DNA of 64,000 nucleotides. It comes from Tetrastigma voinierianum (lineage: Eukaryota > Streptophyta > Magnoliopsida > Vitales > Vitaceae). This document shows positions 37,985-51,870 of this stretch, one piece after another. The notes under the pieces were generated by a model. It saw only the letters and a list, made by a program, of their open reading frames with translations, did no database searches and was not told the origin of the DNA. The DNA lies in the NCBI GenBank assembly GCA_016808115.1, contig JAEQBH010002441.1:558001-622000 (forward strand), in the 5' to 3' direction. Position 1 is the stretch's first letter. Each line of letters opens with the position of its first letter. The translations under genes were made by a program, and so were the position numbers.

Positions 37985-38830
37985 TTAAGATATAACAAAT
38001 CAGTCCAATCATGTAGATATTTTCCGCTTAAGGCTCAAAAGATTCTCATGACTTTAAAATACATCTACAAGGTTGAGAGGAGTTCATACTTATATAATAT
38101 TATGAACACTATTTTCTGATTGATATGAGACATGACAAACACCTCTCATACAAACACAATGTTCTCATTGTGTCCTATGAGAATGCAAAGTCAAACAGAC
38201 AAACACCTTCCTACGGAGCTAAATGGAATGGACCCCCACACTAGGGTCAAATATCAGCTTTGATACCATTTATAACGACTCGATCAAACCATATAAATAT
38301 TATCTGCTTTGGGCATAAGAGGCTCTTACTACTTTAAAAAGCGTATATTAGGTTGAGATGAGTTCATACTTATATAGCGATAGGAACACTCTCCTTAATT
38401 CGATATGGGATGTGACAAACACCGATATGAGAGTCTTTTCCATTTAGCTTCGTAAAAAGTGTTTATCTGTTTAATCCCATAAATTCTATGAGACATAACG
38501 AGGACATTGTGTCTACATAAGGGGTACTATTTGTTACATACCACATCAGATAAGAGAGCGTGTTCCTGACACTATATAAATATAAATTCCTTTTAACCTG
38601 ATAAACGCGTTTTAAAGCCATCGGGCACCTTGGACAAAAATGGGACAATATTGATTTGATTGGACCGAGTATATCATTACAAATGAAATCCATGTTTTGG
38701 GATCTCACAACTTTAAAACATATCTATGTAGTTAAGAGGAGTCATACTCATATAGCCTCCGAAACCTTCCTATCTAAGGTGAATTGTGATAAATACCTCA
38801 TGCAAATCATAGACTTCCTTCTGTCATATA
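37985..38830. repeat. Cluster of four copies of a ~150-bp interspersed repeat
   Basis: Copies read: shared ttaaaac/a block, 'ggttgagaggagttcatacttatata', 'gaacact', and 'gatatgggatgtgacaaacacc' or close variants. Plus-oriented copies lie near 37990-38160, 38270-38430 and 38690-38800. A reverse copy lies near 38520-38655, with 'cgcgttttaaagcc' and 'gttacataccacatcagat'. It resembles a short repeat widespread in plant intergenic DNA. Class uncertain. Confidence 0.7.
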
Positions 38831-39136
38831 AGATGGAGGGACCAAACTAATAAATATCCCTTACAAGGTCAAACAAACCTTCACATTGGGCCAAAATCGA
38901 CTATAATATTATTTATAACATACACGCAGCCATATAGATATGGTCGACACTATGAATTCCATCCATCCAACCAACATAACAAATATTCAATATTGTATAA
39001 ATTTGCAACATTTTCTTCCGCATCAAACTCTTCCTCAGAAGGTTTGCAAGAACACGAACTTTTAGTAGCAATTTGTATACAAGTCCTTATATTCCAAATT
39101 TAATCATATTAAAATATATATATATATATATGTTTA

Positions 39137-39375
39137 TTACATAAAAAGTCTGGTATTGAAAATCGAGTTTTGTACGGAAATACGCTATTTGCAAAAAATT
39201 AAAAATGAGCATCGTGATCGTAAAATATTTTCCAAACTGTCATATCGGGCCGCGCCGGAAACGACTCCGGCTTAAATTACGGGGAAAGAACCCGCAACAC
39301 CAACGACAGAGATTTGAAATTGCGGGTAATTGCCGGCCGCTGAGAACGGCGGCTTTTGATTAGCTAAATTGCCGC
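39137..39375 (+). repeat. Left terminal inverted repeat
   Basis: Collinear in reverse with 52130-52355. The 20-bp core is identical; the rest is about 60-70% similar by eye, with conserved spacing. GC-rich with CpG in its inner half (39245-39395). Confidence 0.65.
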
Positions 39376-39399
39376 CGTTGACAATGCCGGCACTTACAA

Positions 39400-42300
39400 C
39401 TAAAAAGCCTACTGCTCGAACTATGTGTGCAATTGGCCTTCAGATAAAACTAAGATTCTGACTTAGAAGTTTTTCCGTATTCTCCCTGGCGCGATCTTCT
39501 CTCCCCACCCATGTGGGGTCATTGATCCATAGCATTTGATGAGAAAGGGAGAGTGATCCGAGTTCACTTTTGGAAGGTGCGCAACCCGACGCTGATCAAA
39601 CCCGACCCTACCTAGCTGTATAAAGCCCTACTGTAAAGTCTGGATCCTGAGTATATCGATTTTAGTCTAGTGAATGTAAATACTATATTGACTTCCATTC
39701 GCTTTCTTGCTTCTAGGTTGTCTATAATTTCTGCGCTTTATTTACAATGGCTGATAGATTGATTGATAAATTTTATTCGCAAAGCAGAGGTTTTGTTTCC
39801 GCTTTCATTTTACATCTAAAAACTTAATCTCGGGTTTGGTGCACATTTATGGATTTCAAGTCCAAGGAACTTGAGGAATTCAATGAGTTCGCTTTTGAAA
39901 CTGCTTCTCGAAATAAGTGTTTTTCCTATTTTTGAAAACTCAAGGTGAGATTAGTGTTTTTGTGTTTTTCAAAATGAATAAACTATGTTTCTTTGTTTTT
40001 AAACGAGAAGTAGTTTTCAAAATGGGTAAACAAATGAACCATTAACTGGGGTGGAGTCAGCATGATCGGAGATGGAAGCACGTAGAGGACACCATCGGTC
40101 GTGGAGGGGCATGGAGAAACGCGGGAGGATACGACATTTCAGCCGTAAGAAATCCCCAACGGCGTAACATAAACAGACACCCAATATGTGTAAGCCCATA
40201 CGTCCTTCAATGCCTATTGCCCGCCTCTTCCATGACTCGCCGCTACTTCATGAAATGCCAATAAAAACCATATATGGTTAGGAGAGAGGGTGATGATGCG
40301 GATATCCGACCATTTATATAAAATATAAAATGGATTTTTAATCACAGAGAGATGGTGAGACGTTGTTCTCCTCAGATTCGTAAAGCTTGATCCGTCCTCG
40401 ACTCAAAGCTTTGTCTCCCTTTCGTTCATGCCTTCCTGAATACATTATGAGTTTTCACTTGAACAAGCATTTGTGCCCCTTTATGTGGTCGGGCGTGGAT
40501 ATGCATGGTTGAACCGGAAAACAAAAAAATATCCTAATGAACATTGATTCCAATGGGTTCTCACTTTTTTTGTCGCCGAAAGTAAAATGAGAGCAAGAAA
40601 ATAACAAAAAAAATTGAACCCGCACCAGGACGTAGAACCACATGAGCTCTGTGGGGTAAAGTGATTTTCTCGTATTATTGAGCCCTATATGTGAATTGGA
40701 AGATTTAATTTTTTTCCCTCAATTTTCCTTTGCATGCGCCAAAAAGTATGATAGTGAATTCACTTTCTTTGAGTTTTATATAGAGGATTGGAGGAAAATC
40801 TTGAGTTGAGCTACCGATGTAATAGCAGTGGAAAGATTGGAACAAGCCAGAATTGAAATCCCATGTCCTCTCGGCTCGTGTCGGGTAGATAATAAACTAT
40901 TAGCTCAAATTTCATGATGGTGGTGTGTATGGCATGAATTGTGTTTCCCTATGAAACAAAGCCAGTAAACTGGTTTCCCTCATCAAATTTTGAGAATACC
41001 AATTTAACCCCAGCAATTGATATTTTTGTAACTTATTTGCCACCACCATTGGGCTCAACTCTTCTAATCACCAAATATCCAGAATTTGAATCTTCTGATT
41101 GCCTTTTCCTTTCTCTTGCCGAGATTCTTTTTTCCCCTCTACTGCTCCGATTGCTCTGATCCCCCTTCCGATTGACTGGTATTTACTTTGTCACATTACT
41201 CGTATTCCTTTTCTCAGAAATGTAATCTCTATATTTTATTTTATTTTTTGATGATAATGGGTGGTTATACGTGTTTTCGTAATTGTAAGTAGCCTTCAAG
41301 TCGCTGACCGCAGAGTATTGAGCATTTTCCAATTAGAGTAGGTTCATCAGACTTTAAAATAATTGCTTTAGTTGATAATTTCGTTGGTTTTATTTTACTC
41401 ATATATGAACTTGATGGAATATACCGCCGTTGATCCTTCAAATGGTGTTTGATCATAAACAGAATAGCATGCACCAAACTTAAAAACATCGAAATTTGTA
41501 ATAATTCAAAATCATAAAGTTACTTTAATTCAAGTCACCCACAGAATTAAAGCTCAGAGGATTTGAAGAACAGAGAAGTGCAATTCTAAGAGTGGAATAT
41601 GAGTCATTATTTTGATTCATACATACCTCGAAAAACCACGCGTGATACACATATACAAGGGGGTGAGAGAATGCGTATGAAGACCATGAATTCAATGCAT
41701 TTGTACGACTATGACATTGTCAATGACGACTCAATTTAAATATCGTATGTTTTGCTTGTTTACCTACGTGAAAAATAGGAAAGAAAAAGAAACGAGATAA
41801 AAAATTGGTGTTTAATGTATTCATTATGGGTCGAAGTGCACTTGGGAAAATATATTGAAAATGTTAATGTGGATCAAACTCATAATTTTCTTGTTTTTAT
41901 TTTCTTCCTTTAACCCACTTTGAGTGGAATTTGATTCATTTGTGTATGACACTCGGGATGGAGCATTGGAGGTTTGCTTTTTATTTATTATTTATTTTAT
42001 TTTTTACTACGCTTATAAGCATGAATTTGAACATGAACTTCTGCTTGCTTTTTACAAGCTAAGTTATATCATCGTAAACATTTTCGGTGTGATATGCTTG
42101 GAAATAAAGGGTATTTAGTAAGGGTGTTTAGTGTTTAGATCCAAATTTTGTGTGTAGTATGAAATTAATATTAACACCCTGGGCGCTTTGTTATGTCTGT
42201 AGTAGATAAAAATTTAGATGTGCTTGTCGCCCGAAGTTGCTTTACAATTTCGAATAATATGGGAAAGATGTATGTTCCTTTGGGTATCTCTACTTCATAC

Positions 42301-43040
42301 TCCTTCAAAGAGTGTTTTATCTATAACATAGTGCGTATTTTACAACTTGTGAGACTTGAATGTTTATTTCAAATAATGTACGATTAACTTGAATGATAGT
42401 TTGCTCCATGGGGCGCAGAATGGCGCTCTCATGGCTTCTCATTGGCATTATATTTGCTCCATGGGCCTGAAAGCCTACACCATTAAGATGGTTTCCAAAT
42501 TAATATCTAATTCATGCCTCAGTTATGAAATAAAATCAAACACTATATTAAATTATAAAACATTGTAATCGTGTTATAAATGAGTGAAATGGAAGGGTAC
42601 TCTGATTTGATATAACGCTAACGACCTCTGATATTATTTAATTCATGTGACACCATTATGTACAGTCAGCATGCGTTCGTTTCAACAATTCCCGTTGATA
42701 TGTTACTATAATGGACAAATAGTGAGACTAAAACAAATGCGTCAATATGAGGAGCTTGGGTAATCTTGTATTGCTCTTTGAAGATAATGTGCATTGAATG
42801 CACGTTCCAAGAATTGATTGATATGGTATACTCAAAGACACATCACAGACAAACGAAGGTTCAAATTTAGTACCATTTGGGTAAGTATCCTCTAGAAATG
42901 GAAATAGGGTTCCAACCTTTTCCAAAGGGATGATAGTGTGCGCGAAATGTTGGATCTAGTAAACACAACAAATCCATGCTGAGGTGAAATCGAATCGTTT
43001 TATTAAAGTTGTGAGTGTCAAGGCAATAATTAAACCAATT
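39400..43040. other. Left interior of TIR element, no recognisable gene
   Basis: Several short open frames (for example 40017-40199 minus, 40941-41159 plus, 42193-42387 plus) match nothing recognised. The stretch at 39480-39720 has a TATA-like 'tgtataaagccc' at about 39620 and may be a leader. Confidence 0.4.
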
Positions 43041-43819
43041 CAGGCGGGTATGAAGATTTATTGAGTCATGGACTCATTACAACGTTGTACGCTTGATCAC
43101 GTTGTGGGCCTAGTAGTGGTATCCGCAGCACCGGATACCGGAGGTAAAATAGATGATGAAGACAAGGCAACAAGAATCGTGAATGATGAAGATGTTGATG
43201 ATGAACTGGACGTGGAGCTGATGCTGCGATGTCGGTTGATCGACATGCATCATTCTTTCGAGCTTCAACCAAGCTTTAAGAGAATGAACAAGGGATATAT
43301 GCTCCCGCACAAGCACCATCTTTGTGATGTATCAAATCACCTGCATGATGAGACATTCGATGAGCCATCCCCCTTTACCCATCACTACCACCAACACCTC
43401 ACTCGCTAACATGTTGGAAAACTAGATATTGTCAGGTGCAAGTTGTCGACTCCATGGTGCACTTACCACCGTGAATTGAGTGGATAATTGTAATTGGGCG
43501 TGTTTAATTCGAATTGATTTGCAAGAGGCGTGTACCAAGATTTACTCCATTAAAGCACATCGCGAGATGTCGCTGTTGCATCCTCCAAAAAATTGCTCGC
43601 TTTAAGATAAGAAGGTCAAGAATGTCACCGCGGTAGCGGGCTTTTCTCGCGGCAATGGCTGGTCATCAAAGATACTCCTTTATTGTTAATGTACAAATAT
43701 ATTCGGGGCCGCATACTTGTGTCAACACCCTGTTTTGAACTGCACCATCATCGCCAGACTTCAATTGGTTTCAACTCATAAAGACATTAATTCGTAATAA
43801 TTCACATTGCCAATCGCCG

Positions 43820-44120
43820 CTATCGTGGCGAGTGGATGTGAAAAATGGGGATATCGGGCATCATACAAAAGGCGTGGATGGAAAGCATAAAGCAATTAGA
43901 TGCCGTGCTTATTTGGCGGGGATTTCTTCGGGCCATATACGTAGCGTTGTCGCTTTGTTCGGGCATAGAGCAATCAAACTGACGTCGTTGTTGGGAAACA
44001 TGTGAAACTAACATGCCAAACACACCGAGATATTCCAACGTGTGTTCTCGCCAGTTCGTCATCCATTGAAGTGGCACCAACATTGTCGTCCCGCAATGAG
44101 TATGCATGGGAAGCCACATT
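43820..44120 (-). pseudogene. Second plant mobile domain (PMD)-like fragment
   Basis: On the minus strand, a NWREHT... stretch followed by HVSQQRRQF resembles the 'WRA.VPLIC...VE.H.P.RVLRQFG' block of PMD / serine-threonine phosphatase 7 long-form homologues. It corresponds to the block at about 46950-47050 of the larger copy. Following sequence down to about 43050 is low-complexity His/Leu-rich in this direction. Broken and partial; no full domain could be read. Confidence 0.4.
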
Positions 44121-45819
44121 TATATGTGGCGCATAAAGGCAAGTTATTGATCGCAGGGAAGATCAGAAATAATCAAATGCTTCCACCGGGTATTTGCTAC
44201 GCATGTGGCGGCGAGAATACCGACATTGGGAGCGTTCTTGGCATGTATTAGAAACCACGCTACTCAAAGGTCGGAATATCGACACCGCTTCACGCCCTTA
44301 GCTCACTTATTTATGTAACTTAGTGGACTCGCTTCACAAATGTATACCATTTTTAACTTTGTAGTAATCCGGGTCCCAATAACATCGTAGTTATGTTTTC
44401 TATTCTATGCTTTGTTTGTGGTATTGTGTATGTATTTATGAGTTTCGAATTTGTAGGTAACCCTATTGATTTTCTCCTCATCGAGATGGTTGATGTAGCC
44501 ATCCTAGTCCTAAACAACAAAGGTTATAGCTGGTCGAGAATACCGATAATTCTTCCGATCAGTGTACTGCGGTTCAAGTCTTAATATTGTTCGTGATTGT
44601 TACATACAATGGCTGTTGAAGTGACAAAAAGCAATTGAAGAAACTCAACAGCTTTTAGGCTTTACCATGACCTGGGGCATTGGTGCTTCAGAAGACCTAA
44701 GCAATTATTTCTTTCCTTCTTCCCTCTTGTTTCTCGAGCACACCTAATAAGATGCTACAGCGTAAACAACGGAGAGAGTAAAAGAAATAATCTGTGATAT
44801 CCCTCCCAATCATTATGTCGAGGTGAAAATTATAATTTTCTTTTACTCCGTGACTTGCTCCTCTGAACATACAGGTAATTAATATTTAACCTATATTAAC
44901 CATCCAATGTAGATACATTTTCGCAAGGATCTCAACACGCCAACCAATTTGATGGTTTTTCTTCCCTTATATGTAATGTTTAGTTAAAATCAAGATATTT
45001 AAAATATACATTTTAATTTCATATGGCTTCCTTAATTCAAGAAATAAATGTTTGCAATAAGGTTTGAAGAAACGAGTTTAGTTACAAATCATGTTTTAAA
45101 TAAATGCATTTTTGTTGATCTTTAATATTTTTAATATCGTAATTGGAAAAGATGATTTCTTTAAATATATATGTTATAGAATAATAAGTTAATTCATTAT
45201 TTAATAAATGCTATTTTAATGATCCACCCGGGAATTTTTGTGAAATGCTTTGTCCAGCATTACTGTATGATTCATCGGATTGAAACACCACTTCATCTTC
45301 TCGTATTTTTAGCAAGAATATCATCCAGGTTGGTAAATTTATATATAGGCTTATCAAGGTGATCGATCTCAATCAATGAGAATACAAGAAATGTTGTGAA
45401 ATGCAACAACAAGAACTTGGGTAAATATTTGTATTAAATAATTTCATCATATTTAACCTTTATATCTACTCTTTTTTTACATAACATTATGAAAAGGGTG
45501 ATCATAGTCTTATAATAGAAAAGAAAGCATTAAGGAAAATTCTTCAAAAAATGTACATATGGTAATGTAAAAATCAATCTGAACTGTTTAAAACCCATGG
45601 GCCATATCAAAAACTATAAACCCTAAAACTCGAATCTGGGGTACACACTATCTAAAACGCACTGATGACACCGAAAAATCTAAGATGCACATGTATAAAA
45701 ATAAATCATATACTACAAAATCATCTATCAATGAGTCCACACTAAGGCGTTTTGTAATGCTTCTTTAACGTTTCTAATATACGTAGCACAGAGGAACAAA
45801 GGATTCGGGCGGATGCGCT

Positions 45820-48200
45820 TTAGGAGATCGGCGGTTTGGTAGAGATGATGGTGCAGAGGAAAAGTGTGGATGGCGAATACCGATGCACACGTCGAAACCC
45901 GAGGTCGCTTACCGGAAGTCTCGCCCCACTCGTAAGATGGTCTAGTACGGTGTCGCCGCGCTGGGATGTGGATGGTGATGTGGTGTCACGAAGGGCGGGG
46001 GTGCGTGGAAGGTGACGTGAATGCGCATGGGGATAAAGAATGGACCGCAAAGGTGACGGGGTCACTGTGTGGATCCGGAATGTGGTCCGAAGGTGACGTC
46101 AATGTGTGTGGATACGCACCGCCTGAAGCGTGGCGGTAAATGCGGGGGAAGCGAATGTGGTGTGGTCGTGGCGCCAGCTGGCCGTGTGGTACCAATCGCG
46201 GGTGGATGGTGAGGGGTGGGTATGAGAGGGTAACAGTAGAGACCCGCGATCGGGCGTATGCACTCGCTTTCACCGTGCACGCCATGACCCGCCGCACCTT
46301 CTCCACCACGACCATCTCTGGCTGACAACCCTCCGTCTCCTCGCCCCTCACCTTAATGGGTCACGTGACCGCACGGAGTCGAAGACACTGGAGGCCGGCC
46401 CAGGCATGATGTGGATGCCTCCTGGCGCACTCCCGCCGACGCCGACATGTTCTTTCCTCCTTCTCGATCCGTAATGCCGAATCCGCAATATGGTATATGT
46501 CGCGTGACATCGCATCACAGAGCAAACGAGATCCGATCACTTCGATGTCAACCATGGTCGATTCATAAGATCCAAAGATAATAGTCTTCGTTATCACACA
46601 TTTCATTGATTAAAATTAGCAAAATATTATATCAAAACGCCGGGCCGACTTTTGCCATAACATTCATACTAACTACCGTAGTGATAAACTTCATATCATC
46701 TCTGGCGCAAACGCAAGGCCAGTAAAAACGCCAGTAGGAATACGACGGCACATCGCATGGCAGCGGATCCCGGAAGTCCATCATACCCACCGGCGGGGTA
46801 AATGTATGACCGGGCCAATCGCGGTTCCCATAGTGTTATGTAACGAGAATGGTATGTCGCCTAATCGCTACCGGTGTCGCCTTCGCTGCATCACACTTGG
46901 CGGTGGTTAGCTCGAGCAATCTGGAGGTATCTCTCGATGCAGCCGGTAAACTGACGCAATACGCCGCTCCCGACGATGCCACTCAACAAGACAAACATAT
47001 GAGTGGTGACATCGCGTTTCATATCTCCGATCGCCTACATATATCGTGGAGTCGGTCAACCACGCCCACATACGCTGCCATAAAGACTACACAATTCATC
47101 GATGTCAACAATCGCGATGTCAATAAGATTGCAATTACTATATGAACGATACTTTTGTGTACCATATAATTACATAACCATACTTTGGCATATAATTACC
47201 CGATCCGACAGCCAGCGCTGCCTAATGATCACGCAGATAGTAGAGCACACCGATGGTTAAGCACCCGCGGTCAAAGCGTACTTCCACCTACACCCCAACG
47301 GAAGAAGCCGGGTTCGTTTCGCCGTACCGCTCGCTGAACGACGCTCGTGGTAATCCATCGCCCGTGCACTCGCCACGGTTTCGCCTTATCGGCGTTATCG
47401 TCATCATGTAAGGCATGTGCAAATGGTGGTGCCGGATGTGTGGAAGTGATTCTCCCAAAATCTGTCGGCCCACGTGAAGCTCCCAAGACCATACGAGTAT
47501 AGAATAAACATAAATTAATTGACCGTAATTTCATAGATGAAAGTTTATGTGAATTGTATAAAGAATAATTAAATACATACCAATGAGTGTAATACAAACC
47601 ACTAATACCAAGATCTATGGTCCGTTCACGATACAACTCGATATGTGTGTGCAGTAACGACCACCCCACGAGGTGATGTCTCGCGCCAAATCACGAGCAG
47701 CGGAGAAAGCACAGAACATGGACCCCTTCGAAGGTCCGGAACAAGAAGCATCCGACGCGGCTAATAAGAACTCCACGTGCACTCCTCGCCCAAGGCTACC
47801 GCACCAAAGATCGTCCCTGGTCGATAATCGCCGATATGCAATCACTCGCGGCGGAGATGCGGTGGTCAACCTTCGACAGATCGCCGGTGGGGTCACTCCG
47901 AGCAAACCGCATAACTCGGGCGAGCATCGAGCATATATGTCCTGGTCACGGCGTGGGTCCGTTTGATACGAGGCCTAGATGATAGCAACATCCCTGGGGA
48001 GCGATCGCCATCTCTCCAACTGGACATGGAATGTGGGTCTCTCGCCTCCATCTCACGAGACAGTAATAAGCGCCAATCTGGCGCCGATGTGGACTTTAAT
48101 CGGTATATACCGTAGAACTCGCCTGATCACGTATGGATTCGACACGGATCCATCCCTCCATAGGCCGACGAAGGCCTCATCCGCCTACGAGGCCTTATAA
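45820..48200 (-). pseudogene. Plant mobile domain (PMD, MAIN/PP7-long-form-like) gene relic
   Basis: Read down the minus strand across frames, PMD blocks appear in order. About 48120 gives a FYGIYRLKS-like block. 48060-47980 gives RWRRETH with GEMAI, then DVAII in another frame. About 47900 gives ELCGLLGVTPP. 47720-47590 gives SLLHTHIELYRERTIDLGIS, corresponding to the Ser-Trp-Gly / Leu-Tyr-Arg block. 47440-47290 gives APPFAHAL and RWKYALT. 47050-46930 gives SPLIC, VEWHRRER, then RQF. 46800-46740 gives YITLWE and MMDFRDP. 46560-46470 gives AMSRDIYHIADSALR. A Pro/His-rich tail ends at 45820. PMD proteins (MAIN, MAIL) act with PP7-like phosphatases in transposon silencing, and PMD-C versions occur inside transposons. 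Stops and indels throughout make this copy non-functional. Two intron-like AT-rich breaks occur near 47560 and 47180. Confidence 0.7.
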
Positions 48201-48535
48201 CATCCTCAGAACTATGCACAACAATCGAAATAACAATGTTTATAATTCACACACAGAAGATAGATATAAATACATAAATTAGAGAGTAAACTCGAATGTT
48301 AATTCATGAATAATAAAAATGCATACCCGATCGCCCCAACAAAGTGGGACCGGGTGGTCCCGTTCGGTGCAATAGCAAGACGTATGGATCCAATGGATCA
48401 ACAGCTGATAGCCAACTGACGCCATATATATATAGTCTGATGTATGAAATACAAGATACATATTAGTAAACATATTGTGGAAATAGTAGAGTAACAAAAA
48501 ATATGGAGACTCATAAAGAACAAAGCTTCGTGTGT

Positions 48536-48829
48536 TCAACAAATGAAGATTCTATAAACTATCTGTCCAGAACGGCTGGGATGTGAGGGTGTTATAGAAT
48601 TGTTTCTCTTAATTTTTATAGCTTTGGGTTTTTCCTTCAACAAGGCAAGCTTAAAGGGATGAAGTGGAGCATCAGAGGTGCTAGAAGAGGAAGGAGGAAG
48701 CGGTCGTGGACCTTTACGCTCTTTCGACCATTTCGCATATGTCTCATGTACTTGTACTTGTGTTGAACCATGGTTTGATTGGAGATATGAGCTAAGATGA
48801 TGCAATAAAAACTCAGCTAAAGCCGGCAA
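48536..48829 (-). CDS. Unrecognised open frame, possible captured gene fragment
   Basis: 97 codons starting MPALAEFLLHHLSSYL with a basic, Pro/Ser-rich middle (KERKGPRPLPPSSSST) and a Lys-rich end. Codon use looks more coding-like than the surroundings, but no family is recognised. It sits just upstream of the PMD relic on the same strand and may be a piece of its 5' exon or a captured host fragment. Confidence 0.3.
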   Translation of the reverse strand: MPALAEFLLHHLSSYLQSNHGSTQVQVHETYAKWSKERKGPRPLPPSSSSTSDAPLHPFKLALLKEKPKAIKIKRNNSITPSHPSRSGQIVYRIFIC

Positions 48830-48839
48830 AGAACTCCCT

Positions 48840-49495
48840 CTTTAACAAGCTATCAAGATGAGGTGTTGTCCATTCAAAACCGGAAGAGTGCCGCGTATAG
48901 TTCTATGGTCAAAGGCGATTGTTTAGTATAATAAATGGCCCTTTGCCTACGGATTTTATTCATTGGTCGGGTTATGTGCTAAGGATTTGGTGCCGTATAG
49001 GCGCTTTAATATTTGAGGGTTGCGTGTGAGCGTAGGACTTTTCGCCTAGCTTTGAGGCAAAGTTTGAGCATGGCGGTTCCTGGTGGTCTTTTGTAGAGAG
49101 CCTTTGTTGCTGTTGTGCTTTGTGAGGATCTAGTCAAAGATTCCTAAATTCAAGCACTATACAAAATCAAAAATATCACACACACCATATCCATGTCCCA
49201 GGAAACAACTTGGTTGAAATAAAACCTTAGTATCCTATTTTCAGCTTTATTTTGTAGAATAGAGGTACTTGAACCAAATTGAGGCTTATCGTTTTATATA
49301 AAGAAAAGTTTAATTCAAGAAAGCAGTAGTCTGTTTAGAATCTGAAAAGTTAAGGTGTAAGATCCAATAAACACTTTGTGAGTCCAAAAGGTTGTTGTAC
49401 TAAGGATTATATCCTTTTGTTGATTGCTTCCCAAAAATGCATATTTTGTTCTTTCATAGGGTGACTCTTCCTATTCATATACTTATATATATAGA

Positions 49496-49544
<49 letters not shown>

Positions 49545-51870
49545 ATTTTTAATAGAGACAGAGCTGGTCTCAGATAAAGAAAAATAAAATAATAAATTTC
49601 TTTTCGTTATATATGATAAGATATATGCATTGAAGTTGGTTCTATAGTGATAAGAAACAGGAATAAGAGAACTCTTATATACTGAAGTGGCAATATGAGT
49701 GAGACTCCAGGTGGGATGGAGACTTGAGCATGTTTGTTCACATGTTTTTTAAAATTGATATTGACAATAGTTTTGAAAAACAATCTTTGTGGCCTATTTG
49801 TTTGCGCTTAAAACTATATTTCGTGAGCTTAAGATTTTAAGTTATTAGTCAACTCCACATACAAACTTCTCAAGCTGTTCAAAATTCAAATGGAATGAAA
49901 CACTCTGCTCATTATTGCATTAGCTCCTCGAATCCGTCTACAAAGGGTTCCATTGCCGAACAATCGTTATTCTTTGCAGAGAAAAATAGGGAAACTCGCC
50001 CCTGGTAAGTTCAAATCTTCCATTGCATGCTGTGAAGGCAGATCCGGCAAACTCTTCTGGCCTCCAAGGTTTCTAATAATTCATAGATCGAAGACCGCTA
50101 TGTTATTTCAAAAGATCGCAAACAAACGCCTTGTTTCATTAGTCATGGTGTGAGATCTAAAGTGCCAATTATTAATACATTCTTTGGTGAAGGAGGATAT
50201 TGATACAGGTAATAGGAGATGAACACTTGTTAATTTCAATTATTATTCGAAAGTATCTTTTTTTCATTACTGAGTACGAAATATTCTGGATATGTATGAT
50301 GTTTTTTTCATGAAGAGCACAAAGAAGTGAATCATCAATGGGTGTATCTTCAAGTTTATTCATCTACCTAATTTAATCTTTTATGGGATTAAGTATAGAA
50401 GCCTCCCAATCTACATACCGAGTTATTATTGTTCTCATGCTTGTATAGATTTCTCATATATATATTACCATATATGCAGGAAAAGATAAGACATTTGTTT
50501 TTATATAGATGTGATATTAGTAAGAGAATATATTCAGTTCATCATATGGTTTGGAAGGCAGATGTTCGTTGAAACATTGTCTTTCTCGTTATGCTTCAAG
50601 CTGTAAAGCTCACAGAGAAAGAAGTGAGAGGAAAAGACTCTAGTATTATATCATTTTTGCGATCTCATATCTAATGGGGAGGAAGTTCCCCCCACCCGCT
50701 CCTCTCAACCTATATTTATACGCTAAACCATGATGAGGCCAGTGATTCGACCTATGGAGCTAATATCTTAAAATGCCTCCTAATTTGAGAGAAGCTCATA
50801 CTACATATCAAAAAACTTTCTCCTAATCCTGAGAGGATGACACTCAAACAAACAAGTTTTTTCTTTAAATGTCGGGAATTTTTACTTTTCTGGTCACCTA
50901 CTTGTTATCCTAATCCCAGTCTGAAACAATGTTGATTTTGGTAGAGACTGGCGTGATTTCTCGGAACTATGATTAGATTTCATGATTACGCCCATTAACG
51001 CTACGATCAAGACGCAGGATAGGCGCTTCACATGCCATCGAGCTGTTTCTTCGCTGTGGTACTAAGGTTCTTCCTCCTTCCTCGAAGTCCAAAATGTTTT
51101 AATGAGGACTATAACTAACCAAGGAACAAAAAATTGGCGACTTTCCATCACTGGGAAGTCCCGTGTTCTTGCTTTGTTGTCAAAGAAAAGAAATTCTATT
51201 TTTACAAGCCGAACCATGGTGCCTACTTCTACTGGCGACTCACCTCCAAGCCACAAAGATTTATTAAGCGAAATCAACCATAACTGGCATGTTAATTAGT
51301 ACGCCTGGGCGCCTTTCCATTTTTGCTGGAATTATACTATTGCCTTGAAATAATTCTTCCCGCACGACTTCATTATTTTGTTATGAACATGGAAGCCGAT
51401 GAAAACCAGTTTTCATCGAATTTAACTGATTTGCTTCTAAAAAACTGTTCCAAAGAGGGATGAGCTCTAATCCGACGTTCTAACTTCTAAACCTTCCCTG
51501 CTGTGTAGAAACCTGACAGAGCTACGCTTTGCTTCTATGGTTCCGCCATCGCCCATTACTCAGTTCTAACACTTTGGAATGAATGAAGAAGTCAGATTCA
51601 GTAGAGGTCAATTGGTTATTCTTATAGATCATGCAGTTGCAAAAATAGCAAAAATAAATATATAAAGCCAGGATGACCACAATAAAACATATAATAACAA
51701 AACAAATGTCTAGATAATACTAATGATAAAACATATACAACAAAACAAACTCCCCTACGCCTAAAAGACTAAGAAGCAACTAATCGACCAAGATTTTTAA
51801 GGTGACCTATTAATCTACAAATTAATATGCTAATACCACACCAACAACATTACGTAAAATAAGAACGGAG
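48840..51870. other. Right interior of TIR element, no recognisable gene
   Basis: Unassigned short frames (49953-50153 plus; 51062-51277 minus and 51102-51299 plus overlapping). A diverged reverse copy of the 38-kb interspersed repeat lies near 50660-50760. Nothing else is recognised. Confidence 0.4.
49497..49541. repeat. (TA)n microsatellite
   Basis: An uninterrupted run of about 22 ta units. Confidence 0.95.

Noticed and set aside
46849..47145. 98-codon plus-strand frame
   Set aside because: Antisense of the PMD relic, whose blocks are recognised on the minus strand.
47673..47966. 97-codon plus-strand frame
   Set aside because: Also antisense of PMD blocks.
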